A DNA stretch of 64,000 nt, from positions 188,501 through 252,500 of the forward strand of contig OZ020521.1 in assembly GCA_963971425.1 (NCBI GenBank), written 5' to 3'. The position numbers were made by a program, and so were the translations under genes. The DNA comes from Bryoerythrophyllum caledonicum (Eukaryota; Streptophyta; Bryopsida; Pottiales; Pottiaceae). Shown piece by piece: positions 24,178 to 37,445 of this stretch. The notes beneath the pieces are model-generated. The model was given only the letters and a program-made list of their open reading frames with translations. It did not search any database and was not told the DNA's origin. Positions within the stretch are counted from its first letter, which is position 1; each line of letters begins with the position of its first letter.

Positions 24178-26225
24178 GTCGCGAGCTAGAGCACAAAGAG
24201 GACGAGCAAGATCACCACAACACGAAGATGACAGGACCACAAAGAGCAAGAGGGCGAGGTCGCAAGCTGGAGCACGAAAAGGACGAGCAAGATCACCATA
24301 ACAAGAAGACGACACGACCACGAAGAGCAAGAGGGCCAGGTCGTGAGCTGGAGCACGAAGAGGACGAGCAAGATCACCATAACACGAAGACGACACGACC
24401 ACGAAGAGCAAGAGCGCGAGGTTGCGAGCTGGAGCACGAAGACGACGAGCAAGATCACCAGAACACGAAGACCACAGGACCACGAAGAGCAAGAGGGCGA
24501 GGTCGCGAGCTGGAGCACGCAGAGGACGAGCAAGATCAAGAGAACACGAAGACGACACGACCACGAAGAGCAAGAAGGCGAGGTCGCGAGCTGGAGCACA
24601 AAGAGGACGAGCAAGATCACCAGAACACAAAGACGACACGACCACGAAGAGCAAGAGGGCGAGGTCGCGAGCTAGAGCACGAGAAGGATGAGCAAGATCA
24701 CCAGAACACGATGACGACAGGACCAAAAAGAGCAAGAGGGCGAGGTCGCGAGCTGGGGCACGAAGAGAACGAGCAAGATCACCACAACACGAAGACGACA
24801 CGACCACGAAGAGCAAGAGGGAGAGGTCGTGAGCTGGAGCACGAAGAGGACGACCAAGATCACCAGAACACGAAGACAACACGACCACAAAGAGCAAGAG
24901 GGCGAGGTCGTAAGCAGGAGCACGAAGAGGACGAGCAAGATCACCATAACACGAAGACGACACGACCACGAAGAGCAAGAGGGTGAGGTCGCGAGCTGGA
25001 GCACGAGAAGGATGAGCAAGATCACCAGAACACAATGGCGACAGGACCAAAAAGAGCAAGAGGGCGAGGTCGCGAGCTGGAGCACGAAGAGAACGAGCAA
25101 GATCACCAGAACACGAAGACGACAAGACCACAAAGAGGAAGAGGGCGAGGTCGCGAGCTGGAGCACGAAGAGGACAGCAAGATCACCAGAACATAAAGAC
25201 GATACGACCACGAAGAGGACGAGCAAGATCACCTGAACACGAAGACGCCTCGACCACAAAGACCAAGAGGCCGAGGTCCCGAGCTGGAGCACGAAGAGGA
25301 GGAGCAAGATCACGATAACACGAAGACGACATGACCACGAAGAGCAAGAGGGCGAGGTCGCGAGCAGGAGCACAGGAAGGATGAGCAAGATCACCAGAAC
25401 ACGATGACGATAGGACCAAGAAGAGCAAGAGGGCGAGGTCACGAGCTGGAGCACGAAGAGAACGAGCAAAACCACCAGAACACGAAGACGACACGACCAC
25501 GAAGAGCAAGAGGGCGAGGTCGCGAGCTGGAGCACGAAGAGGACGAGCAAGATCACCACAACACGAAGACGACACGACCACGAAGAGCAAGAGGGCGAGG
25601 TCGCGAGCTGGAGCACGAAGAGGACGAGCAAGATCACCAGAACACGAAGACGACACGACCACGAAGAGCAAGAGGGCGAGGTCGCTAGCTGGAGCACGAA
25701 GAGGACGAGCAAGATCACCTGAACATAAAGACGACACGACCACGAAGAGGACGAGCAAGATCACCAGAACACGAAGACGCCACGACCACGAAGACCAAGA
25801 GGGCGAGGTCCCGAGCTGGAGCACGAAGAGGAGGAGCAAGATCACGATAACACGAAGACGACATGACCACGAAGAGCAAGAGGGCGAGGTCGCGAGCAAG
25901 AGCACGAAGGGGACGAGCAAGATCACCATAACACGAAGACGACACGACCACGCAGAGCAAGAGGGCAAGGTCGCGAGCTGGAGCACGAAGAGGATGAGCA
26001 AGATCACCAGAAGAGGAAGACGACACGACCACGAAGAGCAAGAGGGCCAGGTCGGGAGCTGGAGCAGGAAGAGGACGAGGAAGATGACTAAAACACGATG
26101 ATGACATGACCACGAAGAGCAAGAGGGCGAGGTCGCGAGCTGGAGTACGAAGAGGACGAGCAAGATCACCAGAACACGAAGACGACAGGACCACAAAGAA
26201 CAAGAGGGCGAGATACCGAGCTGAA
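24178..26225 (+). repeat. 81-bp satellite array inside the 5' LTR (second block, about 25 copies)
   Basis: Resumption of the array interrupted at 8931, same unit and strand. It ends in a degenerate copy reading GGGCGAGATACCGAGCTGAAG just before the unique LTR 3' section. The match of the broken unit on both sides, with GCGAG duplicated, shows that it was one array before the solo LTR inserted. Confidence 0.9.
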
Positions 26226-27072
26226 GCCGAAGCACACGAACCGAAGGAAGGAGGGTGAATCGAATCAGTTCAGGGAGCCTCTCCTCTCACCCGGCTAGTA
26301 GTCAATTCCTTGCGCATCAGGGAACTCTAATTTTCTAGTCACCACACGTCACGCGGAAGCGCTGTCAAAATTTCACTAGAATTAGGGTTGCTATCAACTC
26401 AACCCAAGCAATTGATCAATCTACAAGAATAAGAAGACGCAACTGGATGCTGATGCGTTACTTAGTGATAAGGTAGGGTGGATCGTATGAAGTGTATGTG
26501 GTGTGCAAGTGAAGGTGTGGTCACAATTTTGAGTAAACATAGACGTTAAGTGTGCACTGCTGGTCGCTGGCTGTGAGGTCCAGGGTCGAGTCCAATGATT
26601 AATTGAAGGCTGCCATCATGTTAAGCACAAAAAACTTATAAGAAACCAGAAAACAACCATATGAAACGGAGTTATAGTCAAGGAGATAATTGGGATTATA
26701 AGTCTGTAGAAAATAGGTGAGCCTGTCTGCTGCCGATTGGTTCCAGGGTCACACCTAAGCCTGGAGCTGATCATTAAGGGTCCAATCAAGTTCGTGATGC
26801 TGAATTGAACCCATACGAATTGAAAATGTTGGATTCGGAGCCCTAGAGCAAAAGTTACACTTGTTTAAAGGTGGGTTCAATTAAAAGGCTGGGTTAGGTC
26901 ACCACCTTATTAATCAACCACAAGGCGCCTAAGTAAGCTTGAGATGTGTCACCATGCTTGTATAAGTTGTGTATGAATGGGCTGAGGATTGGTCACACAA
27001 GCAACTAGGCCCCGTATTAGGATCTTGTGTTCAAGATAAGCCACCCTGTAGGGGCGGTTTATTTGGCTCACA
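26226..27072 (+). repeat. 5' LTR, distal unique part (R/U5-like end)
   Basis: Nearly identical to 49706-50464 plus 58994-59085. It ends GGTTTATTTGGCTCACA at 27072, the reverse of the LTR start. No coding potential is seen. Confidence 0.85.
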
Positions 27073-28570
27073 TTTTGGTGCGTTTGCCTGGAGGAGGCGT
27101 GTTCATGGTTTGATTGTGTTAATCACTCTACCGTTGGATGTAGGTACAAACGCTAATAGCTTTATGGGTATGTAGTAGCATTGGGTAGCTCGAGGTAAGT
27201 GCCCAACTTGCTTATGTATGGTTGAGTTATCATTAATTATGAATGGTTTGTGAAGGTCTTGAAATATTGTGTATGCATGAACGCCAAGTTGTGTTTAATG
27301 GTGGGGGTATAGAAGAGAGTGTGGATTTCCTGACCCTCCAACCACAAAACACCTTGTGTTGGGGGGATCCCCTTCTAGGCTTGTGGCTTGAGTTGAGCAA
27401 GGGGCCTAGGGGTGAAAGGTTGAGGCCCTCCCACGGAAATCTACAAGGATTTACAATGAGCCCTTAGGTCGAAGGGGAAGGGTGCATGAGCCCGGATATG
27501 GGACAAGGGCGCCCCTTCCTTCCCCCCGCGTTTGACTAACCACCAAGGTAAGAATAACTTGGTGTTGAGTAATAGTCTTGAGTTGTGTGATGCAAGTTAA
27601 TGGTATGCATGACCAATTGAGCCACTGTGGAGGAGAGTAGAGTCGTGGACGCATCCAAGACAAAGGGGTGCTAATTGGAAGGAGCGCTGCGTGCGGTATG
27701 TGCACTACACCCTCTTTTAGGACCGCGAGTAGTAAATAGGACCAACTTGGATGTGGTGACCACACTAGGGCTAGGAAACCCTGATTTCCCACTTGAGCCG
27801 TGTGGAACACTTGCCTTAGAACCGCTACGGTGGGCCAACCACGAAATTACATACAACGAACCTTGTGCTAACAAGTGGGTTGGTTGGAGTTGCTTAAAGG
27901 TAAGTTATCCCCCTCTAAAACATTGTATGCGATCCATGGGTTGGCCTTAGAATCGTTAGAAGTGCGATTAGGTCCACGGTCGACTTCAACTAATAGTGAC
28001 AGGGTCGCTGGAGACGCATCAAGGTATGTCTTTTTCATGGTGATAACGCTGCATACACACATTGTTGCATGCCGTCCCATTATTGTGTCGTTTTCCTCCT
28101 AGAGGATGATGCCTAGCTCAAAGTGGTAAAAGGTGGAAGGGGGATACCAAGGATACCAAGGAACCCCACCTTTTATCAAGTTGAAGCCTAGGTCAGCCCC
28201 ACAGTAAGGATTTGTACCATGTGGCACCACTTGGGGGACAACTTTCCAACGGGGTGATGCTCGTAGAGACATTCCTCAATTCGGTTAGCCTTTTGTCGTT
28301 TGCCCTTGAAGGGTAGTCCTTAATAGGATTCTTCCGCGGCTTCATCGAGCTAAAACTCCACAACTAAAAACTCTGGTCTTGGTCGTGAGTCAGTCCATCC
28401 TCGTGATAGTATTGGGAGTAAGAGTGTTGAACAAACCCACTCATCGTTCGAGACAGGCCGTGCTTCGTGTAGTTCCACCCACGACCTTTAAACCTTCGAC
28501 GGGAAACCTTTTGGGGAGACATGACTACCATCAACGAACGACAAGATCTTAACTGTGGACCTTAGAGTAG
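27073..28570 (+). other. Gypsy 5' leader between LTR and gag
   Basis: Starts TTTTGGTGCGTTTGCCTGG directly after the LTR, where a tRNA primer-binding site is expected. TGGTGCG... may be that site, but I cannot name the tRNA. No conserved ORF is seen before 28571. Confidence 0.5.
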
Positions 28571-29308
28571 ATGTCCCGTGCCACAAGGTCCCAAAGACCT
28601 TCCCTCACACCACCGTGGGAACCGGCGAGTGAACGAAGGAGTAGGTCTAGGGAACTCACCGAGGACACGGCGGAAGGATTCTTAGAGGTTCAGCTAGAGG
28701 CTATCCCAGCTCCTCCCCTTCCTTTTTACCCATCTTTTTCTATATCTTCAATTGACCCGATGAATACCACCAACACCACTAGTCCACGAGGCAACACCTC
28801 AGGCCCTACTATGGCCTCTGGAGGACCACCCCCGGTTCGGCCTCCCATCAACCCCTTGGTTTAGCCAAGGGGTTTGCCAATCGTAGTACCGGAGGGCTTG
28901 TAAGCGGCGCCTATGCCACCCAATTTGCCCACATTTAGAGGAACCAAGGATGAAGACCCCTCCTCACACATGGAACGGTTTCTGGAGCTCCTCACTACTT
29001 GCCTCATCACCAACACCGGGTATTTCCTAGTGTGGTTCTCGTGTACCTTAAAGGATGCCGCTTACGAGTGGTATAGGAACCACCCCCCCGACACCTTCCA
29101 GGATTGGGATAGCCTCATGAGGGCCTTTTTGGAGCACTTTAGACCCGAAGTTGGTCAAAGTAATGCCCTCACAGCCCTAGCCGCGCTACGCCAAGGTCCT
29201 GGGGAGGATATCACAACATACATTAGGAGATTCGACCTGGTGGTTACAAGGTTCGTGGGAAACCTCCTCATCAATGACACCTTAACCCAATTCTTTATCC
29301 AAGGTTGA
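28571..29308 (+). pseudogene. gag: gag, N-terminal and capsid region
   Basis: Frame 28571-28864 (MSRATRSQRPS, Pro/Ser-rich) and, after stops at 28862-28864 and near 28901, frame 28913-29308 in the same register. The second part has the plant retrotransposon gag signature: FRGTKDEDPSSHMERF, then AAYEWYRNHPP, then FQDWDSLMRAFLEHFRP and EDITTYIRRFD. These are capsid-like helices that assemble the particle. A stop at 29306-29308 and a change of frame separate it from the next gag part. Confidence 0.8.
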
Positions 29309-29333
29309 CAATGAGGGAACCATTAAGGAGATT

Positions 29334-30704
29334 TTGAAGGTCCGCCCCGCATCGTTAGACGAGGCCAAGGTACAAGCTAGGCTAATAGAGCAGGTGGATC
29401 GAGACCAAGAGCGCATGTGGAGGAAGGAAGATCACCATATTCCTAGTTTCATACCCATCCATTCCAAGGGCAAGGGACCAGTCTTAGAACCTAACAAAGG
29501 ATCCACAGGCGCACAAGTTCCTACGTGGAACTACTATGCTCCACCCTTGAACGTTAGACCACCAGCAGCTCTCCCCGAGCTCACCTATCACGAAGAGCGG
29601 GGCACATGGAAGGAGGAAATGAAGAATGAAATCCTCCAAGGCCAGCAAGGTTTCCAGGACCAACTAGCGCAACAAATCAAGGCCATGTAGGACCAAATGG
29701 CCTTGTTGATTAAAAACCAAGTCCCTAACCCCACGCCTCCACCCATAGAGTCTGGTAGACATGCTTCAGGCCTATGGTGCACTCAATGTGGCCAACCGGG
29801 GCACACTAGTCCCTTTTAAACCACCCCAGCGGCAGCACAGTAGTATCAGGTCGCTCAACCCCCGTATGTATCTCCCCATAGGAATCAACCACCGGTGGCA
29901 ACTAACTATGGCCCGCAAAGCTATACACCACCAAACCAAGGTTATGGGGGACCTCCACGACCACGGTATGAAATCCATCACACTTGTGACAAGAGACACG
30001 CACCTGGGTAGTGTTGGGTCGAAAGTGGAGTAGTATGTGGTAACTATGGGGGTAATCACCTTACCCAAGTGTGTCGAAGGCCGGATAAGGTAATCCCCAT
30101 GCCCTCTCCACCAAGGAACTACCCTCAACAAGCTCAAGACCATTTGAGAGGTGCACGTAACCCCACCTCCGATAATACTCTTAGGCCACCTAGCCTCTAC
30201 TATGACTACAACAACAACCGCCAAAGTCAAACTCCTCCAATGGAGGTTAATACCAAGGACGGTTACATCCCCATAAGCCAAGGGCCAAACCACGGTGGCC
30301 AATCAAACCACGGGGGCCAACAAAAACACGGGGGCCAACAAAACCAAGGCCCACAAGATGTTCGCTATGCCACAATGTCAAGTGAGGTTGTGTCCACGCA
30401 CACCCCATCCCTTACCGAGCTCAATGTAGTCTTCCACGAGGTTAGCTCGACCAAGGGGGCAAGGTCTTGTGAATTACCGGCGTTGGTGGTCCAAACTCGG
30501 TCCAACCGGCGAGAACCTAGGTACTCGAGTCCTCCTCCACCCACACTGGAGAATGGTGATACCTCGGAGGAGGACTCACCTCACTTCTCCGACCTAAACG
30601 ACACCACCAAGGAGGCGGTGGAAGGCACTAAACGGGCCAACTTAAGGTCCTCCCATGGGACACCTAGGCCCCGAACACCATTATCCACTTCCCAAGAACC
30701 ATAG
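29334..30704 (+). pseudogene. gag C-terminal / nucleocapsid region
   Basis: In the same frame as pol. Begins KVRPASLDEAKVQARLIE, the usual end of plant gag. A TAG at 29688-29690 interrupts it. A zinc knuckle CTQCGQPGHT lies near 29785, but the final Cys is lost where TAA follows. A second degenerate knuckle (VCGNYGGNHLTQVC) lies near 30040. The remainder to the TAG at 30702-30704 is a Pro/Gln/His-rich linker with a repeated HGGQ motif. Role: RNA packaging, now broken. Confidence 0.65.
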
Positions 30705-30731
30705 GAAGGTCCACCGGTCCCTAGTTCCGCA

Positions 30732-31397
30732 GTGAACACATTCCCACGTGTCGAGGAACACGTGAGAGAAGGGCCTTACGATTTATGGGCGGATTTGAGT
30801 TGTCTCAAGGCGGACATCACCATAGCCCAACTACTGGAGGTATCCCCACCCATGAGGAAGGTCCTTAGGTCGGGCACCGCGGTGAAGCGGAGGCCCAAGG
30901 CAAAGGTTAAGTTGGCGGCTCGTGTAAAATCCGCACACCCCAATATCGAAGTCAAGGCGGTTCAAGTTGAGGTCTCAATCGTAGATAAGGTGGTACCCAA
31001 CGTACTAGTCGACGGTGGTAGTGGTTTGAACATCATGCCCCTCTCAACTATGGAGAAATTGGGCCTAGACATCACGGAACGATCACCTTACATCATCAAC
31101 ATGGCTAATCAAAGCTCGGAGGCCCCGTTAGGCCAAATTAGTGGTTGTAAAGTTACCACGGGGGGAATAGAGTACTCCCTCAGCTTCCAAGTCATTCAAA
31201 TGCACACCAACAAGGAGGCATATCCCTTGCTATTAGGTAGACCGTGGTTGCGAATCGCCAATGCCACGGTGGAATGGGGAGGACCGAAGCCACGCATCAC
31301 CTACGGGCCCCCTGAGAATCCTACTACTGTCCATATCCAACCGAGTAGGCTAGGACTATGCCATGATTGTATGGGCCCTTCGGAGGATGAGTCGTAA
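30732..31397 (+). pseudogene. Retroviral-type aspartic protease of gypsy pol
   Basis: Active-site motif VLVDGGSGLNIMP near 31000-31040, followed by the family's LLLGRPWLR near 31230. The frame is shared with gag C-terminus and RT. It is bounded by stops at 30702-30704 and 31395-31397, so it reads as one domain of a formerly continuous polyprotein. Confidence 0.85.
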
Positions 31398-32042
31398 GAA
31401 GTGTTGAGAAAAGAACTCCCCAAGAGAGTGAGGTTCGCACCCCACAAGGCGCTGGATAGGGCCCAACCCTCGAGGGCCGACGTGATGCCGTTCAAGAGCA
31501 TGGGACCGGGCCTTTACGAGTGGGTTTCCACCGGGGAATTTGTAGACTGGTTGAGGGAGCACCCCACCTCGAGCGCGGATGAAGCCATGTCCGTGCATTT
31601 CATGGAGAGTGAGCTGATTGAGGAGGAACCCGGATTGGAACTTAGCGTGGTTTCCCTCCTCGATGACTTAGAACCCGCGGCGGTATTTGAAATGGCTGTT
31701 GATGGCACACAAGGGGACGAATTGGAGGTGTTGGGGGACGAAGCCCCTCTCAACCCATCTCTTCACTTTAGGAGAAGATCCACCGGTATACTAGCTAGTG
31801 GTTCGGGAGCAACGTACCCCCAAGTTCCGAATGATTGGTACAAGGGACCTACTCAACAACCACACGTACATCACGATGACCGGAAATTGATGGTGGTCTC
31901 TCATGAGGATGAAGAAGTCCATAGTACAAAGGTGGGAGTTGGATTGGCCGAGGAAGAGATGGTGAAATACAAGTCGCTCGTGGTCGAATTTGGGGACATT
32001 TTTGCGTGGTGATACAAAGACCTCAAGGGCATTCCCCCGGCG
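31398..32042 (+). pseudogene. Protease-RT linker of gypsy pol
   Basis: Same frame; open from 31401 to the TGA at 32010-32012, where TGG-like context suggests a lost Trp. It contains acidic stretches (EELIEEEPGLEL type) common in the region between protease and RT of plant gypsy elements. No catalytic motif is seen. Confidence 0.6.
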
Positions 32043-33425
32043 GTGACACAACATCACATCTCCCTTCTCCCGGGCACTACTCCCATTAGACAAAAAGAGC
32101 GGCGTATGAATCCTAACCTGCCACTCATTGTCAAGGCAGAGTTGGAGAAGCTACACCAAGCGGAGTTCATTAAACCCGTGGAAATATCCGATTGGGTCTC
32201 CCCTATGGTGTTGGTTAAAAAGAAGAATGGGAAGCTACGGGTGTGCATTGACTATAGGAAACTCAACCACCACACCCAAAAAGACCACTTTCCCTTGCCA
32301 ATTATCAACACCATCTTAGAGGAGGTAGGTGGTCATGAGCTCTACACGTTTATGGATGGCTACTCGGGCTACAATCAAATCTCCATTGCTCCCGAGGACT
32401 ATCACAAGACCGCCTTCACTACCCCATGAGGGACATTCATTTATTTGGTCATTCCTTTCGGGCTTTGTAATGCCCCTTCCTCATTCCAGACGGCCATGAC
32501 CTATGCTTTCTCAGACCTCTTGCATAAATCACTGACGGTATTCATTGATGATTTTAGCACCCAGTCCACGAAGGACCACCACCTCACGTGCGTGAGGCAA
32601 AGTTTCGAATGGTGTAGACGCACCGGTATCGCTCTCAACCCCGAAAAGATTTTCCTCGCCGTAGAGAAGGGAGTCTTGCTAGGATTTGTGGTTTCCAAGG
32701 AAGGTAGAGAACCAGACCCCAACACGGTGAAGGTCATAGTGGAGTTAAGCCCTCCCACAACCGTCAAAGAAATACAGAAAACCCTAGGGCACATAGGGTG
32801 GTATTGGGAGGTTATCCATGACTATGCCACGAAGTCCATGCCTATTACTCGACTTATCCAAAAGAACGTAAGGTTCGAGTGGACTCCCAACTGCCAAGAG
32901 GCCTTCGAGGTCTTGAAAGGGGAATTAACCACCTGCCCGGTTTTGAGGCCCCCGAATTGGGAATTGCCCTTCCACATCTTTTGTGATGCCTCGGCGGTGG
33001 TTGTTGGGAGCACCTTGTGCCAACCGGTGGGCCTTAATGGCAAGGACCACCCCATTGCCTTTGCAAGTAGGCAATTAAACCCCGCCGAAAAGAACTACAC
33101 CACCACCGAACGTGAGTGTTTGGCAATGGTCTTTTCGGTCAAAAAATTCCGCCACTACTTGTTACTCAACCCCGTAGTGTTCTACGTGGATCACATGGCC
33201 ATCAAGTACCTTGTCAACAAGGCGGACTTGAGTGGTCGTTTGGCGAGGTGGGCCTTACTTTTAGAGGAGTTTGACTACACGGTTGAATACGGCCCAGGGA
33301 GGATGCACCTTCAAGCGGATCACCTCTCCCGTCTCTCAGAGGAAACCGGTGTAGTCCCCATTGACGAGGCCTTGGTAGATGAGGACTTGTTTAAAGTATC
33401 CTCTATTCCCACATGGTACAATTAG
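32043..33425 (+). pseudogene. pol: Reverse transcriptase and RNase H of gypsy pol
   Basis: RT motifs in order: WVSPMVLVKKKNGKLRVC, FMDGYSGYNQI (first Asp), FGLCNAPSSFQ, FIDDFS (catalytic Asp pair), LGFVVSKEG and the connection domain. RNase H follows with FCDASAVVVG, TTERECLAMVF and YVDHMAIKYL, carrying its acidic residues. TGA at 32427-32429 replaces a conserved Trp (P-stop-G), and TAG at 33423-33425 ends this part. Converts genomic RNA to DNA in Ty3/gypsy elements; this copy cannot do so without its stops being bypassed. Confidence 0.9.
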
Positions 33426-34660
33426 GTGGCCAAATTCCTCACTACCCACATTCTACCGGACTCATTGTCCAAAAACGAGCGTAGGAAAGTTCGCCTTCAT
33501 AGCCGCCACTTTACCATAGTGGGAGGCAAATTGTACCGCCGTGGGGTTGACGGCATGCTACATCGATGTGTGACGTCCATGGAAATCCCCACGATCCTCT
33601 CGGCTTGCCACGACAGCGCATGCGGAGGGCACTTCTCTGGGACCTTAACGGCCCAAAAGGTCCTTCGCGCGGGTTACTATTGGCCCACATTGTTCCAAGA
33701 CGCCCACGAGTACACCAAGCGATGCGACGCTTGTCAACGGTATGCCCGAAATGACCATCGAATGAGTATGCCACTACGCGTGTCCTTGCCCTTGGTCCAA
33801 TTCGAGAAGTGGGGTATTGACTACGTGGAGGAGGTGCACCCTAGCTCTTCTAGTGGGATGAAGCACATTGTGGTGGCAACCGAATACCTCACCAAGTGGG
33901 CCGAGGCTCGAGCCGTAAAACCAATGATGCTAATCATGCGGCCAAGTTTTTGTTCGAACAAATCATTATCCGGTTTGGATGTCCCAAAATCCTCATTAGT
34001 GATAGGGGGAAACATTTTTTGAACGAGATGATCGAGGCCATGACCACCCGGTTCAAGATCAACCATCGTAAGACCACCCCTTATCACCCTCAAATCAATG
34101 GTTACATCGAGCAGGTCAACCAAACCCTCGTGAATATTTCGAGGAAGACGGTCACCGATTCCAAGAGGGACTGGGACACGAAACTCCCGGCCGCATTATG
34201 GGCCAACCGAACCACCTTCAAGGTGACCACCCATGCTACTCCCTTCTCATTGGTGTATGGCATTGAAGCCATTTTGCCAATAGAATTCGAGATCCCCTCC
34301 TTGCGAGTGGCCGTGAGCGAACGATGGTCCATCGCCACGTCCTTAGCCGATCGGTTAGAACGATTGGAGAAGCTCGATGAAATGCGCCAATGGAGCGCCC
34401 AGAACATGGAAGCCATCCAACGTCAAAGAAAGATCGCCTTCGACAAACGAAACAAGGCCCGATCGTTACAACCGGGCATGCTAGTCCTCTTCCAAGATGC
34501 AAGGAGAATGGATTTCCCTGGCAAATTCGATGCCTTGTGGTTGGGACCGTATCTTGTGAAGGAGGTCTTTCCCAACAACTCCATTCAACTCCAAACCGTT
34601 AACGGCAAAGATTTCTCCACCAGAACATCAGGCAACCGATGCAAAGAGGACAAGGTGTGA
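33426..34660 (+). pseudogene. Integrase of gypsy pol, frameshifted
   Basis: An N-terminal H2C2 zinc finger lies near 33600-33750 (GGHFSGTLTAQKVL, CDACQRYAR). The catalytic core has Asp in WGIDYVEE. Then a frameshift near 33930 moves the reading to the frame of 33896-34660, which holds ISDRGKHFLNE (second Asp) and GYIEQVNQTL (Glu). The C-terminal part with LQPGMLVLFQDARRM and GPYLVKEVF is the usual GPY/F module. No chromodomain follows. Confidence 0.85.
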
Positions 34661-34805
34661 TTTGCTCACAACCTTCATCGTTGAACCTCTAAATCTTGGT
34701 TACAACCATCGGTCATTCGAACACAAAAAGCTAGAACTTGATCGTGTGCCCATAAGCAAGAGATGGGTTCTCTGCATCTTCGAGTTGTCCCAGATGGCCG
34801 CCAAG
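34661..34805 (+). other. Gypsy 3' untranslated segment up to the 3' LTR
   Basis: No ORF is seen. A clear polypurine tract before the LTR is not evident. Confidence 0.5.
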
Positions 34806-35700
34806 TGTGAGCTGCAAAACGGCTCACGGTGACGAATGGGCCACGCATTGTGCCCATTAACTTTAACAAGTAGTGGAATGAGGTTAACCCATGTGTTAGC
34901 TCATGGTTTTTTGATTAAAAGGGCTAAGTAGCCTTTCCATTCACTAATTCCTCAAATAGGAGCCAATTATTGGCAACCACGGATTTTATAAAGTTAACCA
35001 AAAAATGAATAGAAAGGGAAAAAAATAAAGGAAAAAATAGAAAAGGACAAAAGAAAGGAAAACAATAGAAGAAAGGGGAAAAAAATAGAAATAGAAGTGG
35101 TGGAGACGAATTTACCTCCTACCGCATCGGGGACCGCAATTGGCCACGGTGAGGAAATCACGGGGAAAAAATTAGGAAAAAAGAAGAAAAATGACGGTGG
35201 AGAGAAGGAAAAATGTGGGGGCTTAAAAAGCCCTTAAAAAAGGAGTTAAAAGCGTCCAAAAGGCTTGGCAAACTCCTCACCAATCACTAAGTAAAAATAG
35301 GAATTCCTCCAAGCAAGGGAATTCGAGCTAAGTAGAGTAGTGGTTTTTTGTAACTTGAAATTAGCCTTAATGGCTCACTTATTGGAGGTCATGAACGCAC
35401 CATGTGGCATGGGGTTAAAGTTAGATTTAGATATTCCTTGGTTAGTGGCACACCCACTTTTGTTAATGCAAGGGTGGCACGGAATTAGTAGTCATGGGGT
35501 TAATAGGCTTTGTAAGAAGGAAGTCATTAATCGAAGAAGGGCCAAAGGCGGCGGGGAACACCCATGGGAACGAAGCTAGGCTGGGGGGTACCCCCTCGAG
35601 AGGGGAGATTATTGAGTGTGTGGAAGGAATGTGCGAGGAGAGAGAACTGAGAGAGGGAGAGCCGGAAGCCCCGGCCACTGGAAGAGTGAATTAGGTACAC
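34806..35700 (+). repeat. 3' LTR, proximal unique part
   Basis: Starts TGTGAGCTGCAAAACGGCTC and aligns along its whole length with 2040-2937 at a few percent difference by eye. It leads into the 81-bp array. Confidence 0.85.
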
Positions 35701-37328
35701 AGGACCATGAAGAGCAAGAGGGCAAGGTCGCAAGCTCGAGCACAAAGAGGACGAGCAAGATCACCAAAACACGAAGACGACACGACCACGAAGAGCAAGA
35801 GGGCAAGGTCGCAAGCTATAGCACAAAGAGGACGAGCAAGATCACCAGAACACGAAGACGACACGACCACGAAGAGCAAGAGGGCGAGGTTGCGAGCTGG
35901 AGCACGAAGAGGACGAGCAAGATCACCATAACACGAAGACGACACGACCACGAAGAGCAAGCGGGCGAGGTCGCGAGCTGGAGCACGAAGAGGACGAGCA
36001 AGATCACTATAATACGAAGACAACACGACCACGAAGAGCAAGACGGCGAGGTCGCGAGCTGGAGCACGAAAAGGACGAGCAAGATCACCATAACACAAAG
36101 ACGACACGACCACAAAGAGCAAGAGGGCAACGTCGCGAGCTGGAGCACGAAGAGGACGAGCAAGATCACCATAACACGAAGACGACACGACCACGAAGAG
36201 CAAGACGGCGAGGTCGCGAGCTGGAGCACGAAGAGGACGAGCAAGATCACCATAACACGAAGACCACACAACCACGAAGAGCAAGAGGGCGGGGTCGCGA
36301 GCAGGAGCACGAAGAGGACAAGCAAGATCACCATAACACGAAGACGACTGTACCAGGAAGAGCAAGAGGGCGAGGTCGCGAGCTGGAGCACGAAGAGGAC
36401 GAGCAAGATCACCATAACACGAAGACGACACGACCACGAAGAGCAAGACGGCGACGTCGTGAGCTAGAGCACGAAGAGGACAAGCAAGATCACCATAACA
36501 CGAAGACGACAGGACCAGGAAGAGCAAGAGGGCGAGGTCGCGAGCTGGAGCACGAAGAGGACGAGCAAGATCACCATAACACGAAGACCACATGACCACG
36601 AAGAGCAAGAGGGCGAGGTCGCGAGCACGAGCACGAAGAGGACGAGCAAGATCACGAGAAACACGAGGACGACAGGACCACGAAGAGCAAGAGAGCGAGG
36701 TCGCGCGCTGGAGCACGAAGAGGACTAGCAAGATCACGAGAATACGAAGACCACACGACCACGAAGAGCAAGAGGGCGAGGTCGGGAGCTGGAGCACGAA
36801 GAGGACGAGCAAGATCACCATAACATGAAGACGACACGACCACGAAGAGCAAGAGGGCGGGGTCGCGAGCTGGAGCACGAAGAGGACGAGCAAGATCACG
36901 AGAACACGAAGACGACACGACCACGAAGAGCAAGAGGGCAACGTCGCGAGCTGGAGCACGAAGAGGACGAGCAAGATCACCAAAACACGAAGACGATAGG
37001 ACCACGAAGAGCAAGAGGGCGAAGTCGCGAGCTGGAGCACGAAGAGGACGAGCAAGATCACCAAAACACGAAGACGACACGACCACGAAGAGCAAGAGGG
37101 CGAGGTCGCGAGCTCGAACACGAAGAGGACTAGCAAGATCACCATAACACGAAGACGACACGACCACGAAGAGCAAGACGGCGAGGTCGCGAGCTGGAGC
37201 ACGAAGAGGACGAGCAAGATCACCATAATACGAAGACGACACGACCACGAAGAGCAAGAGGGCGAGGTCGCGAGCTGGAGCAGGAAGAGGACGAGCAAGA
37301 TCACCAGAACACGAAGACGAGAGGACCA
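35701..37328 (+). repeat. 81-bp satellite array inside the 3' LTR, about 20 copies
   Basis: Same 81-bp unit and strand as in the 5' LTR, broken at 37328 by hAT element 2. Only a fragment of a unit follows at 49671-49705. The array is about five times shorter than in the 5' LTR. The long ORFs through it are repeat artefacts. Confidence 0.9.
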
Positions 37329-37445
37329 CAGGGTTGTCTATTGTGTCGTGACGGGGACAATTTCCGTCACAATGTCACGATGTCACGACACAATGACGGC
37401 ATGACATTGTGACGGATCGTGACTTTATTGTGACGGGGCCATTTT
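37329..37445. repeat. Left TIR and subterminal GTGACG/TCGTGAC repeats of hAT element 2
   Basis: After the TIR come repeated TGTCGTGACGG, TGTCACGA and GTGACGG motifs in both orientations (37342-37440). The same motifs recur inside the right TIR at about 49590-49657. They differ from the CGGACGG motifs of hAT element 1. Confidence 0.75.

Noticed and set aside
24142..26235. Long ORFs in the second array block
   Set aside because: Same satellite artefact.
35616..37329. Long ORFs in the 3' LTR array
   Set aside because: Same satellite artefact.
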